DNA of 27,903 nucleotides from SOIV01 sp964435925 (GTDB lineage Bacteria > Acidobacteriota > Aminicenantia > Aminicenantales > Aminicenantaceae), in assembly GCA_964435925.1 (NCBI GenBank), contig CAYTBG010000029.1:1-27903 (forward strand), given 5' to 3'. The notes beneath the pieces are model-generated. The model had not been told where the DNA came from and did no database searches. It saw only the letters and a list, made by a program, of their open reading frames with translations. Positions 8,111 to 15,773 of the stretch are shown piece after piece (position 1 is the first letter of the stretch; the number at the start of each line of letters is the position of its first letter). The translations under genes and the position numbers were made by a program.

Positions 8111-8126
8111 TGGCACAAATTTTGCA
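8111..8126 (+). promoter_or_regulatory. Sigma-54 (-24/-12) promoter of PadR/permease module 3
   Basis: TGGCACAAATTTTGCA is a full match to TGGCAC-N5-TTGCW with correct GG-to-GC spacing. Predicted start is near 8137, 30 bases before the ATG at 8167. The element and leader resemble those of module 2 in mirror image, including the following GCATAC, GATATCT-like and GAGGT segments. Confidence 0.75.
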
Positions 8127-8166
8127 TACATAGTGGTGTTAGATATCTTAGGGTGCGAGGTATACA

Positions 8167-8499
8167 ATGGTATCAAAAGCATTGATCGCGGCTTCAACAA
8201 AACCGATTATCTTATCAATCCTCATCAGCGGCGAGAACTACGGGTATCAAATCATCCAGAGAGTTAAAAAGATTTCAGGCGGAACTCTCGATTGGTCGGA
8301 TGGAATGCTCTACCCTGTCCTCCACCGGCTCGAGAAAGACGGTTTCATAGTATCTCAATGGAAAAAATCTGAAGAAGGCCGTTATCGTAAATACTACAGC
8401 CTGACAGATTTGGGAAAAGAAGAATTGAAAGCGGAAAAGAGGCAGTGGCTGAGCGTGCATTCCGCTCTAGCGAAGCTTTGGAAACCTATAGAGGCATGA
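8167..8499 (+). CDS. PadR-family transcriptional regulator, module 3
   Basis: A 110-residue PadR protein: MVSKALIAASTKPIILSILI, YGYQIIQRVKKISGGTLDWS, MLYPVLHRLEKDGFIVSQW, then a wing GRYRKYYSLTDLGKEELKAE and the C-terminal helix ending LAKLWKPIEA. It is a close paralogue of the module 2 PadR, and both start at equivalent points. GCGAGGT precedes the ATG. It is transcribed away from module 2 behind its own sigma-54-type promoter and lies 78 bp before its permease; an inverted repeat fills part of that gap. It is probably a ligand- or stress-responsive autorepressor of the two-gene unit. Confidence 0.9.
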   Translation: MVSKALIAASTKPIILSILISGENYGYQIIQRVKKISGGTLDWSDGMLYPVLHRLEKDGFIVSQWKKSEEGRYRKYYSLTDLGKEELKAEKRQWLSVHSALAKLWKPIEA

Positions 8500-8516
8500 G
8501 ATTGAAGGAGAAAGAT

Positions 8517-8560
8517 GGGGACTGGCTCTTTTTTTCGACAGATAAATTGTGCCTGTCCTC
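8517..8560. repeat. GGGGAC-type inverted repeat, copy A
   Basis: GGGGACTGGCTC (8517-8528) and GTGCCTGTCCTC (8549-8560) are imperfect inverted copies (9 of 12 pairs). They share the GGGGACnGGC/GCCTGTCC core of the elements near 22119 and 24154. The element sits in the gap between PadR and permease and could fold in the mRNA and adjust permease expression. Confidence 0.45.
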
Positions 8561-8577
8561 TTTTAACGAGGTGAAAA

Positions 8578-11199
8578 ATGTTTGACCTGGAAAAAGCGAT
8601 AAAACAATGGCGAAAAAAATTGAGAAAAATAGAGGCGCTGGAAGACGGCTACATCGCTGAGTTGGAGTCCCATCTGCGGGATGAGATCGACAGTCTTATA
8701 CAAAATGGAGAAAGTGAAGAAGAAGCCTTTGAGAAAGCTATTGCTGATATCGGTCTGCCAAATGGCATCGGAGAAGAATTTCACAAAATCCACACTCGCC
8801 GTCACAGCGGCCGGCCGCCCTGGAAGCCGCCTCGATTCATGCCCGAACTTCTCTGGAATTATATCAAAGTGGCTCTCAGAAAGATCAGGAGACATAAAGG
8901 CTATTCCTTTATTAATATTTTCGGTCTTGCAATAGGAATGGCCTGCTGCTTCCTTGTATTTCTATGGGTTCAGGATGAGTTGAGCTTCGACAGATTCCAC
9001 TCGAATGCCCAAGAAATCTATAGGGTATTGTTAAATCCTCAGGACACAGATATATATCATCCTTATGGCCCAGGGCCTCTTGGTCCTGCATTGAAGGCTG
9101 ACTATCCAGAAATCATCAACTTCACCAGAACCTTCGGAGAAACCAACGGACCACTGAAATACAGAAATCAGGTTTTCACTGGAAAGGTCCGTGGAGTGAG
9201 TCCTTCGTTCTTTGAGATATTCACTTTTCCGTTTGTCAAAGGCGATTCGAAAAATTGCCTATCCGAACCACGTTCTATCGTATTAACGGAAAAGATGGCA
9301 GCAAAGCTATTTAAAGACGAAGATCCCATCGGAAAAACACTGGGATTCGAATGGTGGGGAACATGGCATGATCTAAAAGTCACGGGTGTTATCGAAGATG
9401 CACCCCACAATACTCATATTCGTTTCGACTATCTACTGCCTTTCGAATTTGTGACATGGTCTGGAATGACCATAGAAAGCTGGGATATAGGTGCTTATAA
9501 AACTTATGTATTGCTTCCAAAAAATTCTAACTTTAAGGAAGTGAGCGAAAAAATTGCTGGTACTATCAAGAAACACTTTCCCGAATCTCCCAACACATTA
9601 CATTTAGAACCTTTAACCCGAATTCACCTCTATAATTTTACAGGCGGCGGCCCGATCACCTATGTTTATATTTTTTCCATCATAGGTATACTCATCTTAT
9701 GCATTGCCTGCATTAATTTCATGAATCTTTCCACTGCACGTTCCATAGAACGCGCCAGAGAAGTGGGAATGAGAAAAGTCGTGGGGTCGACTCGTGCCCA
9801 ACTCATAAGACAATTCTTGGGCGAATCCGTCCTCATGTCTTTGATATCATTTGTTCTAGCATTGATCTTGGTTCAAGCACTCCTGCCTTCTGTCAATAAC
9901 ATCGTGGGCAAGCAGATGACGCTGCTTTACTCTGGCAGTCCATTATTTATCTTCTTAGGAATTGCTATCCTCACGGGAATCATTTCAGGCAGTTATCCGG
10001 CTGTATTCCTTTCCAGTTTTCGACCCGTAACGGTTTTAAAAGGACACGTGAGATCGGGTTCTCAAAATATTCGCCTGAGAAAACTCCTCGCTATCGGACA
10101 ATTTGTCATTTCGATCGCGCTGATCACCGGTACAATCATCATCTACCAGCAGCTCGTGTACATGAGAAACATGGATATGGGTATAAACAAAAGCCATGTC
10201 ATCAATATGGAACTCAGAGGAGGTTTGCGCAATCAGTATAGCACCATCAAAAGTGAACTCCTGAGGAATCCGGACATTCTGGCTGTATCTGCCACCAACG
10301 GCTCATTTTCTAAGGTTTTCGGAACAGACAAAATTGACTGGGAGGGCAAGCCAGAGGAAAAAAGAATTTTCATGTCCATTCATTCTGTGGATTTTGACTA
10401 CCAAAAAATCTTCGATATAAAAATGGCTCAGGGCAGATATTTTTCTCGGGATTATTCAACAGACATCTCAGATGGAATTATAGTTAATGAGACAGCTGCA
10501 AAAATCATGGGGATGGAATCTCCGATCGGCCAACGGATTTCGTGCTGGATTCCCTACGACCCCCAGAGATCAGGTACGATTATAGGTGTTGTGAAAGATT
10601 TCCATTTTCGTTCCCTCCATGAAAAAATCAATCCTCTGGTCTTGGTCATAGCTCCAGGCTGGTTTACGGATGTTTATATAAAGATAAAGCCTGAGAATGT
10701 CCCTGAAACTCTGGGTTTTCTAGAAAAAACCTTAGCAGAACTCGCTCCAGATTTTCCGTTTGAATACAGTTTTTTGGATGAAGATATCGACAATCTTTAT
10801 AAGAATGAACAGCGAATCGGGAATCTTGTGAGATACGGAACCTTCCTGGCTATTTTCATCGCCTGCCTTGGGCTTTTTGGCCTGGCATCCTTCACTGCTG
10901 AGAAGCGGAGAAAAGAAATCGGCATCCGCAAAGTCCTCGGGGCGTCTGTCTCTGGAATTGCGTTTTTGCTGACCAAGGAATTCACGAAATGGGTAATCTT
11001 GGCTAATCTCATCGCTTGGCCGATCGCTTATTATGTCATGAGCAGATGGCTCCAGAATTTTGCCTATCACGTCAACATCGGAATATGGACGTTTTTACTT
11101 TCGGCTGCCCTGGCGCTGGTAACCGCCCTGATCACAATCAGCTTCCAGGCTGTCAAGACCGCTGCCTCCAATCCGGTGGATTCATTGAGGTATGAATAA
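8578..11199 (+). CDS. ADOP-like duplicated orphan ABC permease, module 3
   Basis: An 873-residue MacB/FtsX double permease with the same prefix type as module 2 (MFDLEKAIKQWRKKLRKIEA; ELESHLRDEID). The first membrane helix is near residue 110-132. The first periplasmic domain follows, then FtsX helices with REVGMRKVVGSTRAQLIRQF near 390. A helix lies near 500-520, then the second periplasmic domain with IVNETAAKIMGMESPIGQ. The C-terminal three helices carry KEIGIRKVLGAS. No ATPase is encoded nearby. ACGAGGTG four bases before the ATG is a good ribosome binding site. It forms an operon with the PadR at 8167. The conserved KEIGIRKVLGA motifs normally couple FtsX to an ATPase, so a partner encoded elsewhere cannot be excluded. 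Confidence 0.88.
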   Translation: MFDLEKAIKQWRKKLRKIEALEDGYIAELESHLRDEIDSLIQNGESEEEAFEKAIADIGLPNGIGEEFHKIHTRRHSGRPPWKPPRFMPELLWNYIKVALRKIRRHKGYSFINIFGLAIGMACCFLVFLWVQDELSFDRFHSNAQEIYRVLLNPQDTDIYHPYGPGPLGPALKADYPEIINFTRTFGETNGPLKYRNQVFTGKVRGVSPSFFEIFTFPFVKGDSKNCLSEPRSIVLTEKMAAKLFKDEDPIGKTLGFEWWGTWHDLKVTGVIEDAPHNTHIRFDYLLPFEFVTWSGMTIESWDIGAYKTYVLLPKNSNFKEVSEKIAGTIKKHFPESPNTLHLEPLTRIHLYNFTGGGPITYVYIFSIIGILILCIACINFMNLSTARSIERAREVGMRKVVGSTRAQLIRQFLGESVLMSLISFVLALILVQALLPSVNNIVGKQMTLLYSGSPLFIFLGIAILTGIISGSYPAVFLSSFRPVTVLKGHVRSGSQNIRLRKLLAIGQFVISIALITGTIIIYQQLVYMRNMDMGINKSHVINMELRGGLRNQYSTIKSELLRNPDILAVSATNGSFSKVFGTDKIDWEGKPEEKRIFMSIHSVDFDYQKIFDIKMAQGRYFSRDYSTDISDGIIVNETAAKIMGMESPIGQRISCWIPYDPQRSGTIIGVVKDFHFRSLHEKINPLVLVIAPGWFTDVYIKIKPENVPETLGFLEKTLAELAPDFPFEYSFLDEDIDNLYKNEQRIGNLVRYGTFLAIFIACLGLFGLASFTAEKRRKEIGIRKVLGASVSGIAFLLTKEFTKWVILANLIAWPIAYYVMSRWLQNFAYHVNIGIWTFLLSAALALVTALITISFQAVKTAASNPVDSLRYE

Positions 11200-11203
11200 A
11201 AGT

Positions 11204-11236
11204 GTCATTGTGAGGAACGAAGTGACGTGGCAATCT
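11204..11236 (+). repeat. Dispersed GTCATTG(C/T)GAGGA-type repeat
   Basis: The sequence begins GTCATTGTGAGGAACGAAGT and ends GACGTGGCAATCT. It matches a short repeat found between genes in many unrelated bacterial genomes (typical form GTCATTGCGAGGAGCGAAGC). A diverged copy in the opposite direction lies at 27851-27894. Function is unknown; such copies often lie at gene 3' ends. Confidence 0.6.
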
Positions 11237-11367
11237 AATAAAAAGAGATATAATTATTTAATTTTCAATTGCGATAAATCTAAGTAGTGAAAAGGTTCCT
11301 TATCTAACCGGTACACAGGAACCAGATATTGTTAAAGGTCATAATCTGATATTGATCAGTCACCCTG

Positions 11368-11396
11368 TTGACAAACAACCGTCTTTTTCCTATTAT
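11368..11396 (+). promoter_or_regulatory. Sigma-70 promoter of the GT4/GH130 operon
   Basis: A perfect -35 box TTGACA (11368-11373), a 17-base spacer and -10 box TATTAT (11391-11396). The start would be near 11403, leaving a leader of about 115 bases before the ATG at 11517. Confidence 0.65.
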
Positions 11397-11516
11397 TCCT
11401 GTATCGGCAAAGCGATTTGCTATCACACTTGATCTAGTTCTGTTCAGCCTGATTGCTGCACCCTGAGTCCTCTTCATCCGTCTTCTTTAAGGGAGATACT
11501 GCTTTAGGAAAAATAT

Positions 11517-12644
11517 ATGAAGATTGGAATAATTTCTTCCTATTTGCCCATTCACTGTGGAATAGCCACCTACTCCTCATACTTAATAGAAGAATTGCGC
11601 AGACTCAAAAACAGAGTGTGTATCGTCTGTCATAAGGGGGGAAAAGGACTTGACTGTTATCCTGCATTCAATTACGATGATCCGGACTTGCCTCATAAAG
11701 CTTTAAAAGCAATGATGAAGTTCTCACCAGATCTTGTCCACATCCAACATGAATATGCCCTCTTCGGAGAGCAGAGAGGAATGAATGTCATTCCACTCGC
11801 CTATAAATTTGAGTTGAGCCAAATCCCAACAGTAATAACCCTCCATACTGTCCCTAAAAAGTGCGATTATGAAGAGCAAATAATTGAGAAAGCTCTGGTT
11901 GAGATTGCAGATGCCACAATTGTTCACGAACAATATCAAAGAGAATTGATCATAGGGCGGGTTGGCTATCAAGATAAAATTTGGGTCATTCCTCATGGTG
12001 TGCGTGAAATTAAACCTGTCTCAAAAGCGAAAGAGGAATTGGGCCTTGAAGAGAAAAAGATAATTCTTCTTGTGGGTTATTTTAGAAGGAGTAAAAATTT
12101 TGAGCGAGTGGTCAGGATTTTCCCAAAGGTTGCAGAGTCAGTCGATGATGCCCTTCTTCTTGTAGCCTCTGGAGCGAGGAGACCAGATGATATTGCCTAT
12201 CAGGATGAATTTCTTGAATTTGTGGCTAAATCAGTTGCAAAAGATAAAATAAAAGTCTTACTTGGACCATTTTCCAAGCAGAAATTTGACCTCATTCTTT
12301 CATCGGCAGATGTTGCGGTCCTTCCATATCTAAAAGGCGCCCAAAGCGGGATTATGGCTCATTGTCTTGCCTTCGAAAAACCAATAGTTGTTACTTCCGA
12401 TGTGCAGGCTATGGCTGATTTAGTCCAAAAAACCAGAAGTGGCCTTGTGGCTCGGACAAACTCTGAGCTGGCAGAGGTAATAATTACTATTCTGACCGAT
12501 AAGAATCTGGCAAAAGAGTTTTCAGATAATGCCAGAAGACATGTCAAGAAGCGTGTTTCCTGGCAGATTATTGCATCCAGACATATGGACGTCTATAATA
12601 GGATTCTAAAAAATCGACTTTCATCCAGAGGAAGTTGTAATTGA
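11517..12644 (+). CDS. GT4-family glycosyltransferase
   Basis: A 375-residue cytoplasmic glycosyltransferase with GT-B fold. The N-terminal domain opens with MKIGIISSYLPIHCGIATYS, a signature of GT4 enzymes often paired with GH130 (acceptor-side loop HCGIATYSSYL). HIQHEYALFG near 80 and PHGV near 165 mark the domain junction. The nucleotide-sugar domain has ILLVGYFRRSKNFERVV. The donor loop reads GAQSGIMAHCLAFEKPIVVT, in which the usual EX7E glutamate before AMA is replaced, as in the QSG subtype. Donor and acceptor cannot be read from sequence; mannose is a guess from the GH130 neighbour. AGGA precedes ATG, and the GH130 gene follows 19 bp downstream. Confidence 0.85.
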   Translation: MKIGIISSYLPIHCGIATYSSYLIEELRRLKNRVCIVCHKGGKGLDCYPAFNYDDPDLPHKALKAMMKFSPDLVHIQHEYALFGEQRGMNVIPLAYKFELSQIPTVITLHTVPKKCDYEEQIIEKALVEIADATIVHEQYQRELIIGRVGYQDKIWVIPHGVREIKPVSKAKEELGLEEKKIILLVGYFRRSKNFERVVRIFPKVAESVDDALLLVASGARRPDDIAYQDEFLEFVAKSVAKDKIKVLLGPFSKQKFDLILSSADVAVLPYLKGAQSGIMAHCLAFEKPIVVTSDVQAMADLVQKTRSGLVARTNSELAEVIITILTDKNLAKEFSDNARRHVKKRVSWQIIASRHMDVYNRILKNRLSSRGSCN

Positions 12645-12663
12645 AAAGGATTTAGGAGGCGAG

Positions 12664-13611
12664 ATGAGAAAAGGCAGAAAAAAGGAAAAAGAGATTGTCG
12701 AAAGATATGCAGGAAATCCGATCATCACAAGCCAAGACGTACCCATTCCTTGTAATACAGTCTTTAATGCTGCAGCTACAGTCTATAAGAATGAATATAT
12801 CCTTCTTGTAAGAGTTGAGGGCGTGGAGGGTAAATCTTCCCTCTGGATTGCAAGGAGCAAAGACGGCAAGAAATTTGAAATAGATAAAAAGCCTGCCCTC
12901 GCTCCATCGAATCAGGAACCCTTCAAGACATATGAGAAGAGAGGTTTAGAGGATCCAAGAATTACTAAGGTAAATGATACCTACTACATCATATACACTG
13001 CATATTCCCACTATTCTCCTCGCCTTGCTCTGGCCAAGACAGAAGACTTTGAAAATTTTGAGCGGATTGCGCTTATTTCTGAGCCAGTGAATAAAAACGC
13101 TGTTATTTTTCCCAAGAAATTTAGAAGAAGATATGTTCGTTATGACAGACCTATGAGTGCTGGCATAGCCACCTGGATATCTTACTCCTATGACCTCATT
13201 CATTGGGGAGATTCAAAGGTGGTCTTTGAGACGCGGCCAGGCTACTGGGATGCAGACAGAATTGGTCCCGGCGCTCCACCTATCCGAACAAAGAAAGGAT
13301 GGCTTCTTATATACCATGGCGTGAAAAGGACATCTGCTGGTCCAATTTACAGGCTAGGCGTTGCCCTCTCTGATCTTAAGGATCCAGCTACGCTTATTGG
13401 CCGCTCAAGAGAGCCAATTTTATCACCTGCTGAATACTATGAGCGTGTTGGTGATGTTCCAAATGTTGTTTTTACCACGGGGGCAATCTTGGAAAAGAAT
13501 AAAGAGGTGAAAATATATTATGGTGCCTGTGATACTTCCATCTGTCTAGCTACTGCCCACATAGATGATCTCCTTTCTTTGTGTAAGAAGAAAGAAATAG
13601 ACGTATTGTAA
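12664..13611 (+). CDS. GH130-family glycoside phosphorylase/hydrolase (mannoside-type)
   Basis: A 315-residue five-bladed beta-propeller enzyme of family GH130, whose members mainly phosphorolyse (some hydrolyse) beta-mannosides. Seen motifs: GLEDPRIT at 94-101 with the proposed general-acid Asp97; NKNAVIFPKK at 143-152; RYDRP at 159-163; WDADRIGPGAPPI near 195-207; IYHGV near 216-220; GDVPNVVFTTGA near 263-274; and YYGACDT at 285-291. There is no signal peptide, so it acts in the cytoplasm, as phosphorylases do. Whether it uses phosphate depends on basic residues I cannot place without alignment. AGGAGG precedes the ATG. It follows the GT4 gene, suggesting the pair makes and recycles a mannose-containing oligosaccharide. 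Confidence 0.85.
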   Translation: MRKGRKKEKEIVERYAGNPIITSQDVPIPCNTVFNAAATVYKNEYILLVRVEGVEGKSSLWIARSKDGKKFEIDKKPALAPSNQEPFKTYEKRGLEDPRITKVNDTYYIIYTAYSHYSPRLALAKTEDFENFERIALISEPVNKNAVIFPKKFRRRYVRYDRPMSAGIATWISYSYDLIHWGDSKVVFETRPGYWDADRIGPGAPPIRTKKGWLLIYHGVKRTSAGPIYRLGVALSDLKDPATLIGRSREPILSPAEYYERVGDVPNVVFTTGAILEKNKEVKIYYGACDTSICLATAHIDDLLSLCKKKEIDVL

Positions 13612-13648
13612 TTTTGGCTTTGGGAACCGTTAAAATAGCTGGCCTCAG

Positions 13649-13789
13649 CTACAGCTCCCAGGCATAACCCAGCTTCATAAAAAACGTCCTGTTTGCTTGT
13701 TTCAGGCCGAAGTCCGGGCCACCGAAATAATTGTTGCTGTATCCCAGGAAAAGACGGAGCCGCAACATTCCGCCCTCGACTCCGTCTTT
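13649..13789 (-). pseudogene. C-terminal relic of an outer-membrane beta-barrel protein
   Basis: The minus-strand frame reads LRLRLFLGYSNNYFGGPDFG, then LKQANRTFFMKLGYAWEL and stops at 13649-13651. Alternating hydrophobic and polar residues with a final FFMKLGYAWEL strand match the end of an outer-membrane barrel, where a C-terminal aromatic or hydrophobic residue forms the assembly signal. There is no start, and a stop lies in frame just upstream. Its 5' part overlaps the terminator hairpin at 13749-13790. It looks like the surviving tail of a barrel gene. Confidence 0.45.
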
Positions 13790-13790
13790 T
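13749..13790. terminator. Bidirectional intrinsic terminator between GH130 and the MotA/TolQ-like gene
   Basis: Arms AAAAGACGGAG (13749-13759) and CTCCGTCTTTT (13780-13790) are perfect 11-bp inverted copies around a 20-base loop. T-runs follow in the plus direction (TTTTTATTATTT), and a shorter one in the minus direction. It lies between convergent genes ending at 13611 (plus) and 13798 (minus). Confidence 0.7.
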
Positions 13791-13797
13791 TATTATT

Positions 13798-14832
13798 TCA
13801 GACTTTTTTAATCGGTATGAGGACCGTTACAAACGCAAAAAGTAATAGGATCAACGCCGCCACTGGAAAGACGTACCAGGCAATACGGCTTAAGGTCAGC
13901 TGTTTTTTATTTTTTCCGGTTGTTATAGTGCGGTCTTCCAGGGGTATTCCGACAAGCATCATCCCCAGCAGGGCAATAAAACAAGACGAGATAATGAATG
14001 TCATCGCAGATGCTACATCCCTGACACCCCTGGAGGAAAAGCTGATTAAAGTTTGGACAAATGCCATAAGGGATCCTATGAGCCCTGTTAAGGCGAAACT
14101 CAGTGTGAATGACCTTCCGGCAGCAGCATCACCTATGAACATAACCAGCACTATTGTTCCTCCCAATACGACAAGAATAGACGGCCAATAAATAAATACT
14201 CCCAAAGGATTTAATGGGCTACCTGATTCGTATAATGATATGGACGATATTATTGTCCATCCTACAACAGCGATAAACAGAGCATAGCCGATCATGTTTT
14301 CAAACCTTAAGATTTTGACTGCCTTTTCACCCGGTTTTTCGAGTACTTCCCTGGATTCTTGCAAAGGATGTTTACTGAGCTCTCCGGTTAGCTTCAAGAC
14401 GGGAACAAAACAGATAACTCCCAGTATCATTCCATAAACAGCGGGTAAGAAGGATTCCGACATTTGCAGAGCAATGTTTGCAATGCTACCCCTGGACTTG
14501 CCTAAGGCTGTGACAAAGCTGATGAAAGCTCCCAGAACTCCCAGCATTAAGAAATTGCGGGCGGCAGCTTCCCAGAAATACGCGGAATTTTGGAGATTTT
14601 CTTTCCCATCAGGGCCTCCCGCAGCGTGCTTGAAGGCAGCACCGATCTCGTGGGCGGAAAAGCCCATCAAAGCCATTCCCACTCCTCCCAACAGCACGAA
14701 AACCAGACTAGGTCCTTTCATCAGGTCGGTAAAAAAACTCCCGGATAGAATCACTGCAATAACGAAAAAAATAACAATTAAAATTCTTGATAAAACCTTC
14801 CATATTCTTTTTAAATCAATTATTGATGACAT
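13798..14832 (-). CDS. Duplicated MotA/TolQ/ExbB-like membrane protein
   Basis: A 344-residue polytopic inner-membrane protein with about nine helices (near 13-33, 42-60, 94-111, 128-150, 181-202, 213-233, 245-265, 276-296, 318-339). It shows an internal repeat: GPSLVFVLLGG at 40-50 and WPSILVVLGGT at 216-226, each followed by a LG(V/S)L(G/M)AF-type helix and a long small-residue helix. The pattern PSLxxVLGG...GxLGaf...LPAVYGMILG is that of MotA/TolQ proton-channel subunits, here fused in tandem. MotA/TolQ proteins use proton flow to drive a rod or pushing partner, but none is seen nearby. I chose ATG 14832 because AAAGGAGG lies 7 bases before it; the ATG at 14850 is upstream of that site. 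It is 35 bp after the anti-sigma gene, probably the same operon. Confidence 0.65.
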   Translation of the reverse strand: MSSIIDLKRIWKVLSRILIVIFFVIAVILSGSFFTDLMKGPSLVFVLLGGVGMALMGFSAHEIGAAFKHAAGGPDGKENLQNSAYFWEAAARNFLMLGVLGAFISFVTALGKSRGSIANIALQMSESFLPAVYGMILGVICFVPVLKLTGELSKHPLQESREVLEKPGEKAVKILRFENMIGYALFIAVVGWTIISSISLYESGSPLNPLGVFIYWPSILVVLGGTIVLVMFIGDAAAGRSFTLSFALTGLIGSLMAFVQTLISFSSRGVRDVASAMTFIISSCFIALLGMMLVGIPLEDRTITTGKNKKQLTLSRIAWYVFPVAALILLLFAFVTVLIPIKKV

Positions 14833-14867
14833 AGGATATCCTCCTTTCATAAATTAATCGATTACCA

Positions 14868-15773
14868 TCAGCCGCATGAATTCCCCTTTGTGATTTTAGG
14901 GAGCATCAACTGAGATGGAATCGATGTATTCCATTTAAAATTGACATTCATAAGAATTTTACCCTCGCCGCTTTCTTTTTTGGGATCTGCGAGGAATTTT
15001 TTGAAGCTGGTCGGAAGAAAAGCACATAAATCAACGGTAAGTTCCAGAAATGTTTTTTCTTCTGGAATTGCAACAGTGAATATTCCCCATTCACAATCTC
15101 CATGCTGTTCATACTGTTTCAGCCGCCATTTCCCGTCCATTCGCTCCACCAGATCGAGGGGAGAAAGTAAGCCCAGGGCATGCTTAAATTCTGGGTCATC
15201 AATTTGATTAACATTTTCTACTTTGCCCAGAATATTCGTCGCATGATCTGCGATGGTTATCTCTTCTTCTGAGATCCACATGGTTTTGATTATGTCCTGA
15301 TTTGGTTTTTTAACCTGCACCCGCGTCAGGTTGGGAGAGAGCCATTGGATGGAATATTTAAGTTGTTGGTCGTTTTCCGCTGGCACTTCCATCGAGCACT
15401 CCATCGACCTGGCGTGACTCACTCGATCAGAGACGATGACCGATGTTTTCAATAAAGAAATGGATTCCGCCAGGACGCTGCGCGGACCGGTTATTTGCAG
15501 GACGGCGCCCAAGACCACCATGATGATGGAGGCAGGGGCCAGAACTTGCTTTTTGAACATCCACCGCATCCATTTCAATCCTTCCCCGTGGAATAATCGC
15601 CGCAGAGCCCCGTTTGTCTCCTCCCTGCGTTGCTGCTGAGGCTGTTCCATTTTTTCCCGGAATAGTTTCAATTGCTTCTTCATTCTGCTTTCCAACTCCG
15701 GAGGCAGGTCATCCTTCAATGTCTGCTTTAATAGATCATCAATCTCGAACTTGCCTGAATTTTCTTTTTTCAT
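14868..15773 (-). CDS. Membrane-anchored anti-sigma factor with periplasmic sensor domain
   Basis: A 301-residue protein. Residues 1-75 are cytoplasmic and highly charged (LPPELESRMKKQLKLFREKM), suited to binding the sigma factor. One membrane helix lies near 76-95 (QVLAPASIIMVVLGAVLQIT). About 200 periplasmic residues follow, rich in beta strands, resembling the LolA/RseB-type fold seen in anti-sigma partners (QWLSPNLTRVQVKKP, IDDPEFKHALGLLSPLDLVE). No zinc HxxxCxxC anti-sigma motif is present. ATG 15773 overlaps the sigma gene stop as ATGA and has AAGGAGG 7 bases upstream; the longer frame from 15875 lies inside the sigma gene and is rejected. Coupling implies balanced synthesis of the two proteins. 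Identification rests on layout and topology more than on sequence signature. Confidence 0.65.
   Translation of the reverse strand: MKKENSGKFEIDDLLKQTLKDDLPPELESRMKKQLKLFREKMEQPQQQRREETNGALRRLFHGEGLKWMRWMFKKQVLAPASIIMVVLGAVLQITGPRSVLAESISLLKTSVIVSDRVSHARSMECSMEVPAENDQQLKYSIQWLSPNLTRVQVKKPNQDIIKTMWISEEEITIADHATNILGKVENVNQIDDPEFKHALGLLSPLDLVERMDGKWRLKQYEQHGDCEWGIFTVAIPEEKTFLELTVDLCAFLPTSFKKFLADPKKESGEGKILMNVNFKWNTSIPSQLMLPKITKGNSCG

Larger units (their letters stand above)
11200..11516. other. Intergenic region with a repeat and the GT4/GH130 promoter
   Basis: This holds a dispersed repeat directly after the permease stop (11204-11236) and the sigma-70 promoter of the glycosyltransferase operon (11368-11396). 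Apart from these I see no gene. The sequence between them is AT-rich. Confidence 0.6.

Noticed and set aside
13697..14191. 164-codon plus-strand frame
   Set aside because: Antisense to the MotA/TolQ-like gene and its terminator, with composition of a shadow frame.
14833..14850. Upstream start for the MotA/TolQ-like gene
   Set aside because: This ATG lies just before the AAAGGAGG site, which is placed correctly only for ATG 14832.
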